Shown: positions 9,163-17,583, counted from the first letter of the stretch. The stretch: DNA of 64,000 nucleotides from Seleniivibrio woodruffii (GCF_029267515.1 NZ_JAJUIS010000003.1:213273-277272); one strand, 5' to 3'. Notes: a model not told the origin generated them from the sequence alone. Made by a program: numbers and translations.

Positions 9163-9865
9163 AACTCTGGTTGAGTTTAAGAAAGTAAATAAAAAATACG
9201 GACACATCCACGCATTGCGGGATGTGTCCGTTTCCCTTAATAAAGGAGAATTTGTCAGCGTTTTCGGACCCAACGGCGCGGGCAAATCCACCTTTCTGAA
9301 ACTTCTCTGCACCATGACTCCGCCCACAAGCGGACAGATTCTTTACGAAAATACCCCGCTCAACAAATTACAGGACAGTTTCCGCAGCAGGTTCGGTGTG
9401 ATATCTCATCAGCCCTTCCTTTACAGCGAGCTGACGGCGCTTGAAAACCTGCGCTTCTATGCGAAACTGTACGACGTACAGAACATTGACGAGCGCATCA
9501 AAGTGCTTCTGGACAAGGTTGAGCTTTATAAACGCAGAAACGACAAGGTGCGCGGCTATTCGCGCGGGATGCTGCAAAGGCTCTCTATTACAAGAGCGCT
9601 TCTGCACGACCCTGAGATTGTCGTTCTGGACGAACCCTATACGGGGCTTGATACCCACGCTTCGGACATCCTTACACGCATACTTATGGAGCTTTTCGAC
9701 GACCACAAGACCATCGTAATGGTGACCCACAACATGAAACAGGGTTATGATGCGGCGTCCAGACTCGCCATAATAAAGGGCGGTCAGCTTGTGTTCAACG
9801 AACAGAAGGCGAACATAAGCGTGCAGGAGTTTGACGAACGCTATATTGAGGCGGTGAGCAGATGA
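9155..9865 (+). CDS. ccmA: ABC transporter ATPase CcmA (haem handling)
   Basis: A 236-residue ABC ATPase with Walker A GPNGAGKS (about residues 41-48), signature region GYSRGMLQRLSI (about 133-144), Walker B IVVLDEP and the H-loop VMVTHN. Small ABC ATPases between ccmF and ccmB are CcmA, which with CcmB and CcmCD releases holo-CcmE. The signature SRGMLQR is the usual CcmA-like variant of LSGGQ. It overlaps ccmF by 8 bases and ccmB by 4 (ATGA). Orthology rests largely on position in the ccm operon. Confidence 0.93.
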   Translation: MPETLVEFKKVNKKYGHIHALRDVSVSLNKGEFVSVFGPNGAGKSTFLKLLCTMTPPTSGQILYENTPLNKLQDSFRSRFGVISHQPFLYSELTALENLRFYAKLYDVQNIDERIKVLLDKVELYKRRNDKVRGYSRGMLQRLSITRALLHDPEIVVLDEPYTGLDTHASDILTRILMELFDDHKTIVMVTHNMKQGYDAASRLAIIKGGQLVFNEQKANISVQEFDERYIEAVSR

Positions 9866-10539
9866 AATATCTCGGTTCAATCTCCGCCATCGTCAGCAAA
9901 GACGTTCTCCATGAGCTGAAATCAAGGGAGATAGTGGTCTCCATGCTCCTTTTCTCCGTGCTTACGGTGGTTGTTTTCAGCTTTATCTTTGAACCCGGTT
10001 CTCAGTTCAAAAACGAGGTGGTCGGCGGTATCCTCTGGATGTCGTTCGTCTTCGCGGGGATTCTGGGGCTTAACAAATCCATGATGAGTGAAGTTACAGG
10101 CGGGAACTTTTCAGCTCTGCTGCTTGCTCCTGTTGACCGCAGCGCCATATTTTTCGGCAAGGCAATAAGCAATTTCATTTTCATAGCCATGGTGGAGATA
10201 TTCACCATTCCGCTTTTCATGGTTCTTTATAACGTAAACATCTTCGCATACGGCGCTATGCCCGTAGTGATTTTCCTTTTAGGCACATATGGCTTTGCCA
10301 TACTTGGCACACTGTTTTCAATAATCTCCGTGAATACCAGAACCAGAGAGGTGATGCTGCCCCTTCTGCTTCTGCCCATAATCGTTCCGGTAATTCTGTC
10401 GTCTGTTCAGGCGCTGAATATATACATTCTCGGACACGATCCGGCGGATGCCGTTAAATGGATGCAGCTTCTTGCCGGTTTTGATGCTATATTTACGGTA
10501 GTTGTTTTCGCTGTGTTTGATTTTATAGTAGAGGATTGA
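9862..10539 (+). CDS. ccmB: ABC transporter permease CcmB
   Basis: 225 residues with about six transmembrane helices and the CcmB-like opening ISAIVSKDVLHELKSREIV. The family forms the membrane part of the CcmABCD complex that loads or releases haem on CcmE at the outer face of the cytoplasmic membrane. It starts in the stop codon of ccmA (ATGA overlap) and ends one base before the ccmC start codon, so all are coupled. Length and hydropathy match the family. Confidence 0.93.
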   Translation: MKYLGSISAIVSKDVLHELKSREIVVSMLLFSVLTVVVFSFIFEPGSQFKNEVVGGILWMSFVFAGILGLNKSMMSEVTGGNFSALLLAPVDRSAIFFGKAISNFIFIAMVEIFTIPLFMVLYNVNIFAYGAMPVVIFLLGTYGFAILGTLFSIISVNTRTREVMLPLLLLPIIVPVILSSVQALNIYILGHDPADAVKWMQLLAGFDAIFTVVVFAVFDFIVED

Positions 10540-10540
10540 T

Positions 10541-11206
10541 ATGAAGTTACAGAAACCTTTGGATATCGCCGCCATAGTGCTTATCATTGCGGCGCTTTAT
10601 ATGGCCTTCATGTTCGCTCCCGTGGAGCGGATGATGGGCGCCGTGCAGAAGATTTTCTATTTCCACGTCGCATCCGCATGGATAGCGTTCTTTGCTTTCT
10701 TCGTAACGTTCGTTTTCAGCATCCTGTTTCTGGTGAAACAGAATTTCCTGTTTGACGATATAGCGGAAAGCTCCGCGGAGATAGGCATAATGTTCTGTAC
10801 GATAGTGCTCATCACAGGACCTATCTGGGCAAGACCCATATGGGGCGTATGGTGGACGTGGGATCCACGTCTTACGACTACCACAATCCTGTGGTTCATC
10901 TATGCGGGATACATCATGCTCCGCAAGTTTATCGAGGAAGCGGACAAAAGGGCTAAGTTCGCGGCGGCAATAGGAATTATCGGTTTCATCGACGTACCGA
11001 TAGTCTTCTTTTCGATCCGCTGGTGGAGAACTATCCACCCCAACGTGGTTCAGAAAGGCGGCGGCGGTCTGCACCCCGACATGCTGAAAGCGATGCTTTT
11101 CGCTATCTTTGCGTTTTCGGTGCTTTATGCCGCTATGATGCTGAAAAGGGTGCGCATTGCGTCACTCTCAAGAAGAATTGATGCTATAGGAGAGAACAAT
11201 GGGTAA
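10541..11206 (+). CDS. ccmC: Haem exporter/handling protein CcmC
   Basis: 221 residues, six predicted membrane helices. The WWD-type haem-handling motif WGVWWTWDPRLTTTT (about residues 103-117) identifies CcmC, which binds haem for transfer to CcmE. Conserved His residues flank it (YFHVASAW near residue 46, and a His near 168). SD GAGG lies just upstream of the ATG. The last 8 bases overlap the small ccmD gene. Confidence 0.95.
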   Translation: MKLQKPLDIAAIVLIIAALYMAFMFAPVERMMGAVQKIFYFHVASAWIAFFAFFVTFVFSILFLVKQNFLFDDIAESSAEIGIMFCTIVLITGPIWARPIWGVWWTWDPRLTTTTILWFIYAGYIMLRKFIEEADKRAKFAAAIGIIGFIDVPIVFFSIRWWRTIHPNVVQKGGGGLHPDMLKAMLFAIFAFSVLYAAMMLKRVRIASLSRRIDAIGENNG

Positions 11207-11327
11207 TTTCGGATATCTTTTCGCAGGTTATACAGTTATTTTCGTGCTTCTCGGTGCATATTTTTTCAGCCTCGGATCACGCCTTAAAAACCTTGAAACC
11301 AGAGTGGACTCACTGGAAAACAAATAA
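11199..11327 (+). CDS. ccmD: Small membrane protein CcmD
   Basis: A 42-codon gene with SD AGGAGAGA. It encodes MGNFGYLFAGYTVIFVLLG followed by a short charged tail ending SLENK. One membrane helix near the N-terminus with FGYLFAGY-type start is characteristic of CcmD, which stabilises the CcmABC complex and helps release holo-CcmE. It overlaps the end of ccmC by 8 bases and is followed at once by a rho-independent terminator, making it the last gene of the ccm operon. Confidence 0.88.
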   Translation: MGNFGYLFAGYTVIFVLLGAYFFSLGSRLKNLETRVDSLENK

Positions 11328-11332
11328 TTTCC

Positions 11333-11363
11333 AAAGGCTGCCTCATTCGGGGCGGCCTTTTTT
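11333..11363 (+). terminator. Rho-independent terminator of the ccm operon
   Basis: The stem AAAGGCTGCC (11333-11342) pairs with GGCGGCCTTT (one G-T pair), followed by a T run to 11363. It lies 5 bases after the ccmD stop. Its T tract abuts the stop of the convergent vapC gene, so it may work in both directions. Confidence 0.88.
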
Positions 11364-11764
11364 CAATACAGCTTCAATTCAATATGCTGTCTGTAACTTT
11401 CGAAATCCTTATCCAGTGTGAAAACGGGAATGTTGTAGTGTGCTGAAACCGCACATATAAGAAAATCTGTATGAGAGCCTTGGACACCGTTTATACGGCA
11501 GGCATTAGAAAACTCAGCCGCAAGTTCATATATTTCTGTGTTAAGAGGTAAATCCTCAAAAGAACGCATCCTGCCTTTCAGTTGTTCAAATTTTTCAGAG
11601 GATGATATTCCGGAGAGCAGTTCATGTCTGATAGCTCCGATTATTGCAACACGGGAGTCTTTTATAACATCAGTAAGGCGTGAAACAACATCAATGTCCT
11701 TCTCTGCTCTAGGTGTTTTACGCAGAGCAAGATACCGTACGGAAGTATCCACAAGCACTTTCAT
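11363..11764 (-). CDS. vapC: VapC-type PIN-domain ribonuclease toxin
   Basis: 133-residue PIN-domain protein. The acidic active-site set is visible: Asp6 (VLVDTSV), a Glu in RHELLSG (about residue 48), Asp in SHTDFLICA (about 99) and Asp in FTLDKDF (about 117). VapC toxins are Mg-dependent endoribonucleases that cut tRNA or rRNA and are neutralised by the VapB encoded just upstream. The start ATG overlaps the antitoxin gene by 4 bases (11761-11764), as usual for a type II toxin-antitoxin pair. No truncation or active-site loss is seen. Confidence 0.9.
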   Translation of the reverse strand: MKVLVDTSVRYLALRKTPRAEKDIDVVSRLTDVIKDSRVAIIGAIRHELLSGISSSEKFEQLKGRMRSFEDLPLNTEIYELAAEFSNACRINGVQGSHTDFLICAVSAHYNIPVFTLDKDFESYRQHIELKLY

Positions 11765-11961
11765 TTACGATTTCTCAGTTTTTTGTAATCGTAATCACTG
11801 TCATAGTCCACGCTGCCGAAAAGTTCAAGTATCTCTTCCTGTTTCTTTCTAAGTATGAACTCTTTAAGTGCTGTATTCACTGTATCTTTTTTGGTCTTTA
11901 TACCGCTTATCTTCTGTGCTTCTTTAAGGAGTGCATCGTCTATTGCAAGATTTGTTGCCAT
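11761..11961 (-). CDS. vapB: VapB-type antitoxin
   Basis: 66 residues starting MATNLAIDDALLKEA. The N-terminal strand plus helix-helix segment (ETVNTAL-like: KKDTVNTALKEFI) is a ribbon-helix-helix DNA-binding domain of the VapB/DUF2191 type. The acidic C-terminus (FGSVDYDSDYDY) would wrap the toxin. I chose the ATG at 11961 because GGAGGAC sits in front of it; the upstream ATG (11973) overlaps that ribosome site. It pairs with vapC (4-base overlap) and has a dyad operator upstream. Confidence 0.88.
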   Translation of the reverse strand: MATNLAIDDALLKEAQKISGIKTKKDTVNTALKEFILRKKQEEILELFGSVDYDSDYDYKKLRNRK

Positions 11962-11982
11962 ATTGTCCTCCATAGAGATAAC

Positions 11983-12002
11983 TTACACACTATAATGTGT
12001 AA
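11983..12002 (-). promoter_or_regulatory. Dyad operator/promoter of vapBC
   Basis: TTACACA (11983-11989) and TGTGTAA (11996-12002) form a perfect 7-bp inverted repeat with a 6-bp spacer, about 20 bases upstream of vapB. Read on the minus strand the spacer holds a TATAGT -10-like hexamer. This suits autorepression by a VapBC complex covering the promoter, as is known for the family. A 3' coding end of the MFS gene lies only 13 bases away. Confidence 0.6.
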
Positions 12003-12014
12003 ATTAAAGCGGAA

Positions 12015-13169
12015 TCATGTGTTTCTCCTCATATGTCCGCGCAATACGATGCGTCCTGTCAAAATTGCGGAGGTCATGAGCACACCGAGAAACAGTATGA
12101 AGCTGTGCCACCCGAAATCCTCGTAAATAAGCCCCGGAAGAATTGAGCCGAGTGCGCCGCCGGAGTAGTAAAATGCCACATACAGCCCGTTTGTTACCCC
12201 TTTATGCCTGTCGGCTATCTTGTTGACATAACCGGCAGCCGCGGTGTGCGACAGGAACATGCTGGCGCAGAAAACGAACATGCCGAGGAACATCAGCCGC
12301 GTATCACCGGATATGAACAGCACCAGCGACAGAACGAATGAGGTAAGTCCGGCGAACACAGTACGCAGTTCTGAACCAAGCAGTTTTATTATCTTCATGA
12401 CGTTTACGGACATTGCAATGCCCATAATGTAGCCTGTGTACATTATTCCTATCAGAAGTTCCCCCGCGTCCGGATTTATCTGGCGCAGGCGGAATGGAAT
12501 GAAGTTGAGCACTGCAGCGAACATGAAGAACATGAAAAAAATCATGATGTAAATCATGGTGAAAAGCCGCTGTGATAGTATTTCCATTGCAGCGTGAGGG
12601 TTCATCTTAGCAAGAGTTGTTTTGTTTTCGGGAAGTGTGCGGATGAGATATACCGCAAAGGCGAGGCTGACTCCCAGAATCATGAACATCACCCGCCATC
12701 CGGCATAGTGGGCTATCAGACCGGAGAAAAAGCGTCCTGCGAACCCTCCGAAGATGGTCGCGGAGATATAGAGCGCCATGTTCTTCTGAACATTACTCTT
12801 TTCCGAAGTGTCGGCAATATAGGTCATGATGCCGGTCAGGACGGCAGGGATAGCGCATCCCTGCAGGAAACGCACGCCCACAAGCAGATAGAAAGTGTTA
12901 GAGAAGAAGAACATGAACTGGCATACCGACAGAAATGCCAGCGAGAAAAGCAGAACGCGTCCGGCGGAAACCGATTCAAGTATATATCCGTAGAAGACGG
13001 GCGCAACGGCAAGGGGAACCATGGTAGCTGTGGTCAGAAGCGATGCCTGCGACATGGACAGCCCGAACTCCTCCGCAATCATAGGCTGAACAGGCTGAGG
13101 CGCATACAGCGACGATATGGTCATCACCGTTGCGAACAGCAGAATTAAAAACTCCCTGCTTTGTTTCAT
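12015..13169 (-). CDS. MFS transporter, YnfM/AraJ-like (DHA-type exporter)
   Basis: 384 residues with twelve predicted membrane helices. The start region MKQSREFLILLFATVMTISSLYAPQPVQPM and the following EFGLSMSQASLL resemble the YnfM group of the DHA1 exporters; substrate not predictable. I place the start at 13169, where ATG overlaps the stop of the upstream oxidoreductase gene (ATGA), rather than at an in-frame ATG 72 bases earlier lying inside that gene. The coupling suggests a joint detoxification unit: an ene-reductase followed by an exporter. Confidence 0.85.
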   Translation of the reverse strand: MKQSREFLILLFATVMTISSLYAPQPVQPMIAEEFGLSMSQASLLTTATMVPLAVAPVFYGYILESVSAGRVLLFSLAFLSVCQFMFFFSNTFYLLVGVRFLQGCAIPAVLTGIMTYIADTSEKSNVQKNMALYISATIFGGFAGRFFSGLIAHYAGWRVMFMILGVSLAFAVYLIRTLPENKTTLAKMNPHAAMEILSQRLFTMIYIMIFFMFFMFAAVLNFIPFRLRQINPDAGELLIGIMYTGYIMGIAMSVNVMKIIKLLGSELRTVFAGLTSFVLSLVLFISGDTRLMFLGMFVFCASMFLSHTAAAGYVNKIADRHKGVTNGLYVAFYYSGGALGSILPGLIYEDFGWHSFILFLGVLMTSAILTGRIVLRGHMRRNT

Positions 13170-14218
13170 CTGTAGCTGCGCAGATATTGCGGCGGGATGG
13201 GCGCTTCCGCTCCAAGCTCCCTTGCGGCATGTATTGTCCACTGATGATTTTTTAGGTGTCCTCTGCCTATCATAACAATGTCCGCTTTGCCTTCGGCAAC
13301 GATACTCTCAGCGTGCTGTGCCTCAGTGATAAGCCCCACGGCGGAGGTCGTCATGCCTGTCTCTTTTTTAATCTTTTCCGCGAATGGTACCTGAAATCCG
13401 GAACCCGCGGGTATTTTTGCAAGTGCAACGCCTGCTGTGGAAACGTCTATAAGCGCCACTCCAAGCGGTTTGAGCATGTTCACCAGCTTAACGGAATCCT
13501 CCGGCTGCTGTCCGTCCGGCAGCCAGTCCGTAGCACTGATGCGGACGGATATCGGTACTGCTGTGCCTATGGCAGACTGGACAGCTTTAACCGTTTCTAT
13601 GAGGAAGCGCGCCCTGTTTTCAAGGCTGCCGCCGTATTCATCTTCGCGCTTGTTGGAGATTGGCGAGATGAACTCACTGAGCAGATAACCGTGTGCTGCG
13701 TGCAGTTCTATAATCTGTGCTCCGGCACGTACAGCACGCATAGCTGATTCTGCGAATCTATCGGTCATTTCATGTATCTGGGCAACTGTCATTGCCGCAG
13801 GTGTCTGACATTCGGTGTCAAAGGGGATTGCGCTGGGAGCCAGCAGGTCTGTCCAGTCTGTGAGTGGTTTGCCGCCCAGCCACGGTTTGTCGGTACAGGC
13901 TTTTCTGCCTGCATGGGCTATCTGTACGGCTGGAACTGCGCCCTGCGACTCTATGAACGAGAAGATTCGGGCGAATCTGTCCGCCTGCTCATCGTTCCAG
14001 AGACCGAGGTCGTAAGGGCTGATGCGCCCTTCAGGCGAAACTGCGGTGGCTTCTATAATAACTGCGCCTGCGCCGCCCGCGGCTATGGAACCGTAATGGA
14101 CCAGGTGCCAGTCGTTCGGAAGACCGTCACTTGCGCTGTATTGGCACATGGGTGGTACGACGACGCGGTTGCGGAGGGTTACTCCGTTCAGGGTGATCGG
14201 TTTAAATAATTCTGACAT
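13166..14218 (-). CDS. NADH:flavin oxidoreductase, Old Yellow Enzyme of the YqjM/XenA class
   Basis: 350-residue TIM-barrel FMN enzyme. PPMCQYSASDG near residue 25 carries the Cys and Tyr that mark the YqjM/'thermophilic-like' OYE class. The active-site pair appears in IELHAAHGYLLSEF and the FMN phosphate region in DIVMIGRGH. These enzymes use NAD(P)H to reduce activated C=C bonds of enones, maleimides or nitro compounds; the physiological substrate is usually unknown. The ATG at 14218 is preferred because AGGAGG lies 6 bases upstream; the ATG at 14224 touches the SD directly. It overlaps the MFS exporter gene by 4 bases. Confidence 0.92.
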   Translation of the reverse strand: MSELFKPITLNGVTLRNRVVVPPMCQYSASDGLPNDWHLVHYGSIAAGGAGAVIIEATAVSPEGRISPYDLGLWNDEQADRFARIFSFIESQGAVPAVQIAHAGRKACTDKPWLGGKPLTDWTDLLAPSAIPFDTECQTPAAMTVAQIHEMTDRFAESAMRAVRAGAQIIELHAAHGYLLSEFISPISNKREDEYGGSLENRARFLIETVKAVQSAIGTAVPISVRISATDWLPDGQQPEDSVKLVNMLKPLGVALIDVSTAGVALAKIPAGSGFQVPFAEKIKKETGMTTSAVGLITEAQHAESIVAEGKADIVMIGRGHLKNHQWTIHAARELGAEAPIPPQYLRSYR

Positions 14219-14346
14219 AAGCATCCTCCTATTAATAAAATCATATAGTAACAATAATGCTCATGCGCTATACTTCACAAGTGTTTTTTGGATTGCAGGG
14301 CATACGCCCGAAATGTTATAAACAGATGTGCGGTAGAGGTGCTGAC

Positions 14347-14589
14347 ATGATATATGAAAAACTGCTGAAGGTGGCGCTTAAAGCGTCAAACGAACAGGAT
14401 CTTCCGGATACGCTGTTCGCGAGCATAAGATTTATCTGTGAGAATAAAAATTCTGATATTGAGCTGATACACGAGCTTATCGACCATCTGGAAAATTATG
14501 AGCCTTTCGGCGACGTCGGATGCGGGAATCTTTTTTCCAGCACAAAGGACGTTGAGCAGTGCGTCGCGAAGCTGCTCAAGATTGCCTGA
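14347..14589 (+). CDS. Small hypothetical protein (80 aa)
   Basis: 80 residues beginning MIYEKLLKVALKASNEQDL, with SD AGAGGT ahead of the ATG at 14347. It appears mainly alpha-helical, soluble and acidic, with two Cys (about residues 28 and 57, plus one near 72) in no recognisable motif. I do not recognise a family. Its last 14 bases overlap the end of the convergent ferredoxin gene. Codon pattern and the ribosome site make it a plausible real gene. Confidence 0.6.
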   Translation: MIYEKLLKVALKASNEQDLPDTLFASIRFICENKNSDIELIHELIDHLENYEPFGDVGCGNLFSSTKDVEQCVAKLLKIA

Positions 14590-14773
14590 CAGCTCCGTAA
14601 CGGCATATGGGGATGCACTTTCCGCATCCGGTGCATTTTGCCGTATCGATGCGTATCAACTTGCGGTTGTCCGCATCCGTGAAAAGTGTTATAGCGCATT
14701 CGCGGCACTGTGTCACGCACGCCCCGCAGCCTCTGCATCTGCCTGTTACAATCTGAACCCTTTCGTTTGCCAT
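14576..14773 (-). CDS. 2[4Fe-4S] ferredoxin-like protein
   Basis: 65 residues with two CXXCXXCXXXC clusters: CRGCGACVTQC and CTGCGKCIPIC. This is the pattern of a bacterial 2[4Fe-4S] ferredoxin, a small soluble low-potential electron carrier. The segment between the clusters is slightly longer than in clostridial ferredoxins. The first cluster is followed by REC rather than the usual CPxxAI. Start uncertain: ATG at 14773 (chosen) or 14791; neither has a strong SD. The stop end overlaps the convergent 80-residue gene by 14 bases. A partner could be NfnAB, encoded 3 kb away, but this is inference. Confidence 0.85.
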   Translation of the reverse strand: MANERVQIVTGRCRGCGACVTQCRECAITLFTDADNRKLIRIDTAKCTGCGKCIPICRYGAVRQS

Positions 14774-14857
14774 CCGTCTATTATACATCATTACATTTGT
14801 CTTGCAATAACGGGACAGCCGGACAAGATTATATAAACATTTGATTAAGAGGGATGT

Positions 14858-16018
14858 ATGGGTATAAGATTTGCAGTTGTTCTGGGCATTTTCGCCCTTA
14901 TAAATATTTACGCATTTTCAAGGATAATCACCCGCTGGCAGTGGGCGAAAGAGCACTTGGTGCTGGCGTGGGTGATAGTGGCTTTTATATTTCTGCTGGA
15001 GTTGCTTGCACCCATAGGCGACAGGATGTTCCTGCCGAGGCTCAAAAACGAAATGGGGCTGGCTTGGCTGTTCATAGCTGTCAACTGGGTTTCATACACA
15101 GCTTTCGGAATGGTGACGCTCCTTGCGGCATACGGTGTTATAACTGATGTCGGTGCAATAATCTGGCGGTTTATCGCGCCGCCCACGGACACTGTGGACA
15201 TGGAGCGCCGCGTTCTGCTTACACTTGGAGTGCTGACAGTTGGTTCAACGGTGCTTGGAATCGGACAGGCGCACGCGGAACCGTCTGTCAAAGAGGTTAA
15301 GGTGCCCGTGAAAGACCTCCCGGAGCAGTTCGAGGGATTCCGCATCGCACAGGTGTCCGACCTGCATATTGGACCTACAATAGGGCGAAGGTTCGCTCAG
15401 ACTGTGGTAAACCGTGTGAACACTCTTGACGCGGATATCGTGGCGCTGACAGGTGACTTTGCCGACGGACACGTCAAAGATCTGCAAAACGATACCGCAC
15501 CTCTGGCAGAGCTTAAAGCCAGGCACGGGGTTTATTATGTCACAGGCAACCACGAGTATTACTGGGACGCTCCAGGCTGGATAGAAGAGTTTGAGAGGAT
15601 GGGTGCAAAGCCGCTTATAAACGCCCATGAGATTATAAAAGTGAGAGGTGCGGAGATAGCCGTCGGAGGTGTGAGCGACTATTCAACGAGACACTACGGC
15701 GCACTCCACGCATCCAGTGCGAAGAGGGCGTTTGACGGCGTACCGACCGGAATGAAAAAGATAATGCTGGCGCACCAGCCCAACAGCTATGCCGACGCTT
15801 ATGCCGCCGGAGTGGATCTACAGCTTTCCGGACATACCCACGCGGGTCAGTATTTTCCGTTCAGTCTGCTTATACCGTTCTTTCAGAAGTATTATAAAGG
15901 GCTTAACCGCCATAAGGATATGTGGGTGTACGTCAATACCGGAACGGGATACTGGGGACCGCCAATGCGCGTGGGCGTGCCTTCGGAGATAACCCTTCTG
16001 ACACTGCACAGAGCATAA
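14858..16018 (+). CDS. Membrane-anchored calcineurin-like metallophosphoesterase (YaeI/YkuE-like)
   Basis: 386 residues. The first ~150 contain about four membrane helices, the last (about 127-145, before AHAEPSVKEV) leading out of the membrane. The catalytic domain then shows the ordered metallophosphoesterase motifs SDLHIG, TGDFADG, GNHEYYW, AHQP and SGHTHAGQ, which bind two metal ions. Relatives such as B. subtilis YkuE and E. coli YaeI act on phospholipid- or wall-linked phosphoesters; substrate here unknown. SD AGAGGG precedes ATG 14858. A palindromic repeat follows the stop, between this gene and convergent nfnB. Confidence 0.88.
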   Translation: MGIRFAVVLGIFALINIYAFSRIITRWQWAKEHLVLAWVIVAFIFLLELLAPIGDRMFLPRLKNEMGLAWLFIAVNWVSYTAFGMVTLLAAYGVITDVGAIIWRFIAPPTDTVDMERRVLLTLGVLTVGSTVLGIGQAHAEPSVKEVKVPVKDLPEQFEGFRIAQVSDLHIGPTIGRRFAQTVVNRVNTLDADIVALTGDFADGHVKDLQNDTAPLAELKARHGVYYVTGNHEYYWDAPGWIEEFERMGAKPLINAHEIIKVRGAEIAVGGVSDYSTRHYGALHASSAKRAFDGVPTGMKKIMLAHQPNSYADAYAAGVDLQLSGHTHAGQYFPFSLLIPFFQKYYKGLNRHKDMWVYVNTGTGYWGPPMRVGVPSEITLLTLHRA

Positions 16019-16029
16019 AAATAATGAAA

Positions 16030-16090
16030 CTGCTTCGTCCTTTCAGTCCTCGCAGAGATGTCTTTGCGAGCCGCAGGCGAAGCAGTCTCG
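16030..16090. repeat. REP-like palindrome between convergent genes
   Basis: ACTGCTTCG...CTCGCAGAGA (about 16029-16058) is followed by its inverted partner TCTTTGCGAG...CGAAGCAGTCT (16061-16088). It is the same module as at 2014-2090. Placement exactly between the stops of the phosphoesterase and nfnB suggests it can act as a bidirectional hairpin terminator. Confidence 0.75.
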
Positions 16091-16098
16091 TTATATCG

Positions 16099-17583
16099 TT
16101 ATTCAGCTAACAGCTTATTTATCGATTCAGCAGCTTTACGCCCTTCTCCCATGGCAAGAATCACAGTTGCCGCGCCGAGAACTATGTCCCCGCCTGCGTA
16201 AACTCTGTCCATTGATGTTTTCTGGTCGCCGTCCGCAAGGATGTTGCCCCACCTGTTGACGTTTATCTCAGGTGTCGTATGGCTTATCAGCGGGTTTGAA
16301 GAGTTACCCAGCGCCATGATAACGCTGTCCATCTCAAGGACGAATTCACTGCCCTTTATCTCAACAGGTTTTCGTCTGCCGGAATCGTCCGGTTCACCCA
16401 ACTCGTATTTCAGACATTCTATGCCGGTAACCTTGCCGTCCTTGTCGCCGATTATACGTTTCGGATTGGTGAGGAACAGGAAGGTGATTCCCTCCTCTTT
16501 GGCGTGGGCTATCTCCTCGCGTCGTGCGGGCATCTCTTTTTCAGTTCTGCGGTAGATGACGTAAACCTCTTCGGCACCGACCCGCAGAGCCATACGCGCC
16601 GCATCCATGGCGACGTTCCCGCCGCCCACAACGGCTGTCTTTTTGCCTGTGAAAATAGGCGTGTCGGCTTTATCGGGAGTGTACGCCTTCATAAGATTTG
16701 CGCGGGTGAGGAACTCGTTTGCAGACGAAACGCCCACCAATCCTTCGCCCTCTATGTTCATGAAATTGGGCAGACCTGCGCCCGTGCCGACGAACACTGC
16801 GTCGAAACCGTCTTTCTCTAGCAGGTCGGACAGTTTTCTGGTGCGTCCCACGAGGAAGTTTTTCTTTATTGTGACCCCCATTGAAAGGAGGTTCTCTATC
16901 TCTTTGTCGAGGATAACTTTGGGCAGACGAAATTCGGGGATGCCGTATATCATGACTCCGCCCAGCTTATGAAAAGCCTCGAAAAGCACGACCTCGTGTC
17001 CCGCCTTTCGAACGTCCGCAGCCGCTGTCAGTCCGGCAGGACCGGAACCGATTATCGCAACCTTTTTGCCTGTGGCGGGCGCTATCTCCGGCAGTGACAT
17101 TCTGCCCTGTTCCCGCTCCCAGTCAGCGACAAAACGCTCAATACGTCCGATTGCCACGGATTTATCCATGTCTTTCAGCGATTTGCCCACTGTACATTCC
17201 GCCATGCACTGTGTCTCCTGCGGGCAGACGCGTCCGCAGATTGCGGGGAGCATACTGTTATTTTTGATGATGTTCACGGATTTCTGATAATCGCCCTCTG
17301 CTGCGGCTTTGATGAATCCGGGGATGTCGATTGCAACAGGACACCCCTTTATGCAGGGTGCGTTTTTGCACTGGAGGCATCTTTCCGCCTCAAGTCTGAC
17401 CTGCTCCTCAAAGTAACCTATGGCGACTTCCTGTATGTTTTTCGCACGGACGGAAGGTTCCTGCGCGGGCATCTCCTGCATGGGGATGGCGAGTCTGTCC
17501 TTAGGTTTCAGTGCTGAAAAATCAATTTTTTCTATGAGTTCCCGCGCCTCATCGCGCAGTTTCTCTGCGGGTATGTATGACAT
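16099..17583 (-). CDS. nfnB: NfnB: large subunit of NADH-dependent ferredoxin:NADP+ oxidoreductase (GltD-like)
   Basis: 494 residues. The N-terminal Fe-S domain has CLQCKNAPCIKGC (about 91-103) and CGRVCPQETQCMAEC (about 139-153), as in GltD-like proteins. Two Rossmann motifs follow: VAIIGSGPAGLTAA for FAD (about 190) and AVVGGGNVAMDAAR for NAD(P)H (about 312). The immediately upstream FNR-like gene makes the pair NfnAB, which in anaerobes bifurcates electrons from NADPH to NAD+ and ferredoxin. Alternative names for the same architecture are SudA or the small chain of glutamate synthase; no glutamate synthase large subunit is near. It overlaps nfnA by one base (TAATG). Confidence 0.9.
   Translation of the reverse strand: MSYIPAEKLRDEARELIEKIDFSALKPKDRLAIPMQEMPAQEPSVRAKNIQEVAIGYFEEQVRLEAERCLQCKNAPCIKGCPVAIDIPGFIKAAAEGDYQKSVNIIKNNSMLPAICGRVCPQETQCMAECTVGKSLKDMDKSVAIGRIERFVADWEREQGRMSLPEIAPATGKKVAIIGSGPAGLTAAADVRKAGHEVVLFEAFHKLGGVMIYGIPEFRLPKVILDKEIENLLSMGVTIKKNFLVGRTRKLSDLLEKDGFDAVFVGTGAGLPNFMNIEGEGLVGVSSANEFLTRANLMKAYTPDKADTPIFTGKKTAVVGGGNVAMDAARMALRVGAEEVYVIYRRTEKEMPARREEIAHAKEEGITFLFLTNPKRIIGDKDGKVTGIECLKYELGEPDDSGRRKPVEIKGSEFVLEMDSVIMALGNSSNPLISHTTPEINVNRWGNILADGDQKTSMDRVYAGGDIVLGAATVILAMGEGRKAAESINKLLAE

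Noticed and set aside
8629..9327. 232-codon minus-strand frame spanning ccmF-ccmA
   Set aside because: Antisense to two well-supported coupled genes.
12594..13148. 184-codon plus-strand frame opposite the MFS gene
   Set aside because: Antisense shadow of a clear membrane transporter; composition is His/Arg-rich and low-plausibility.
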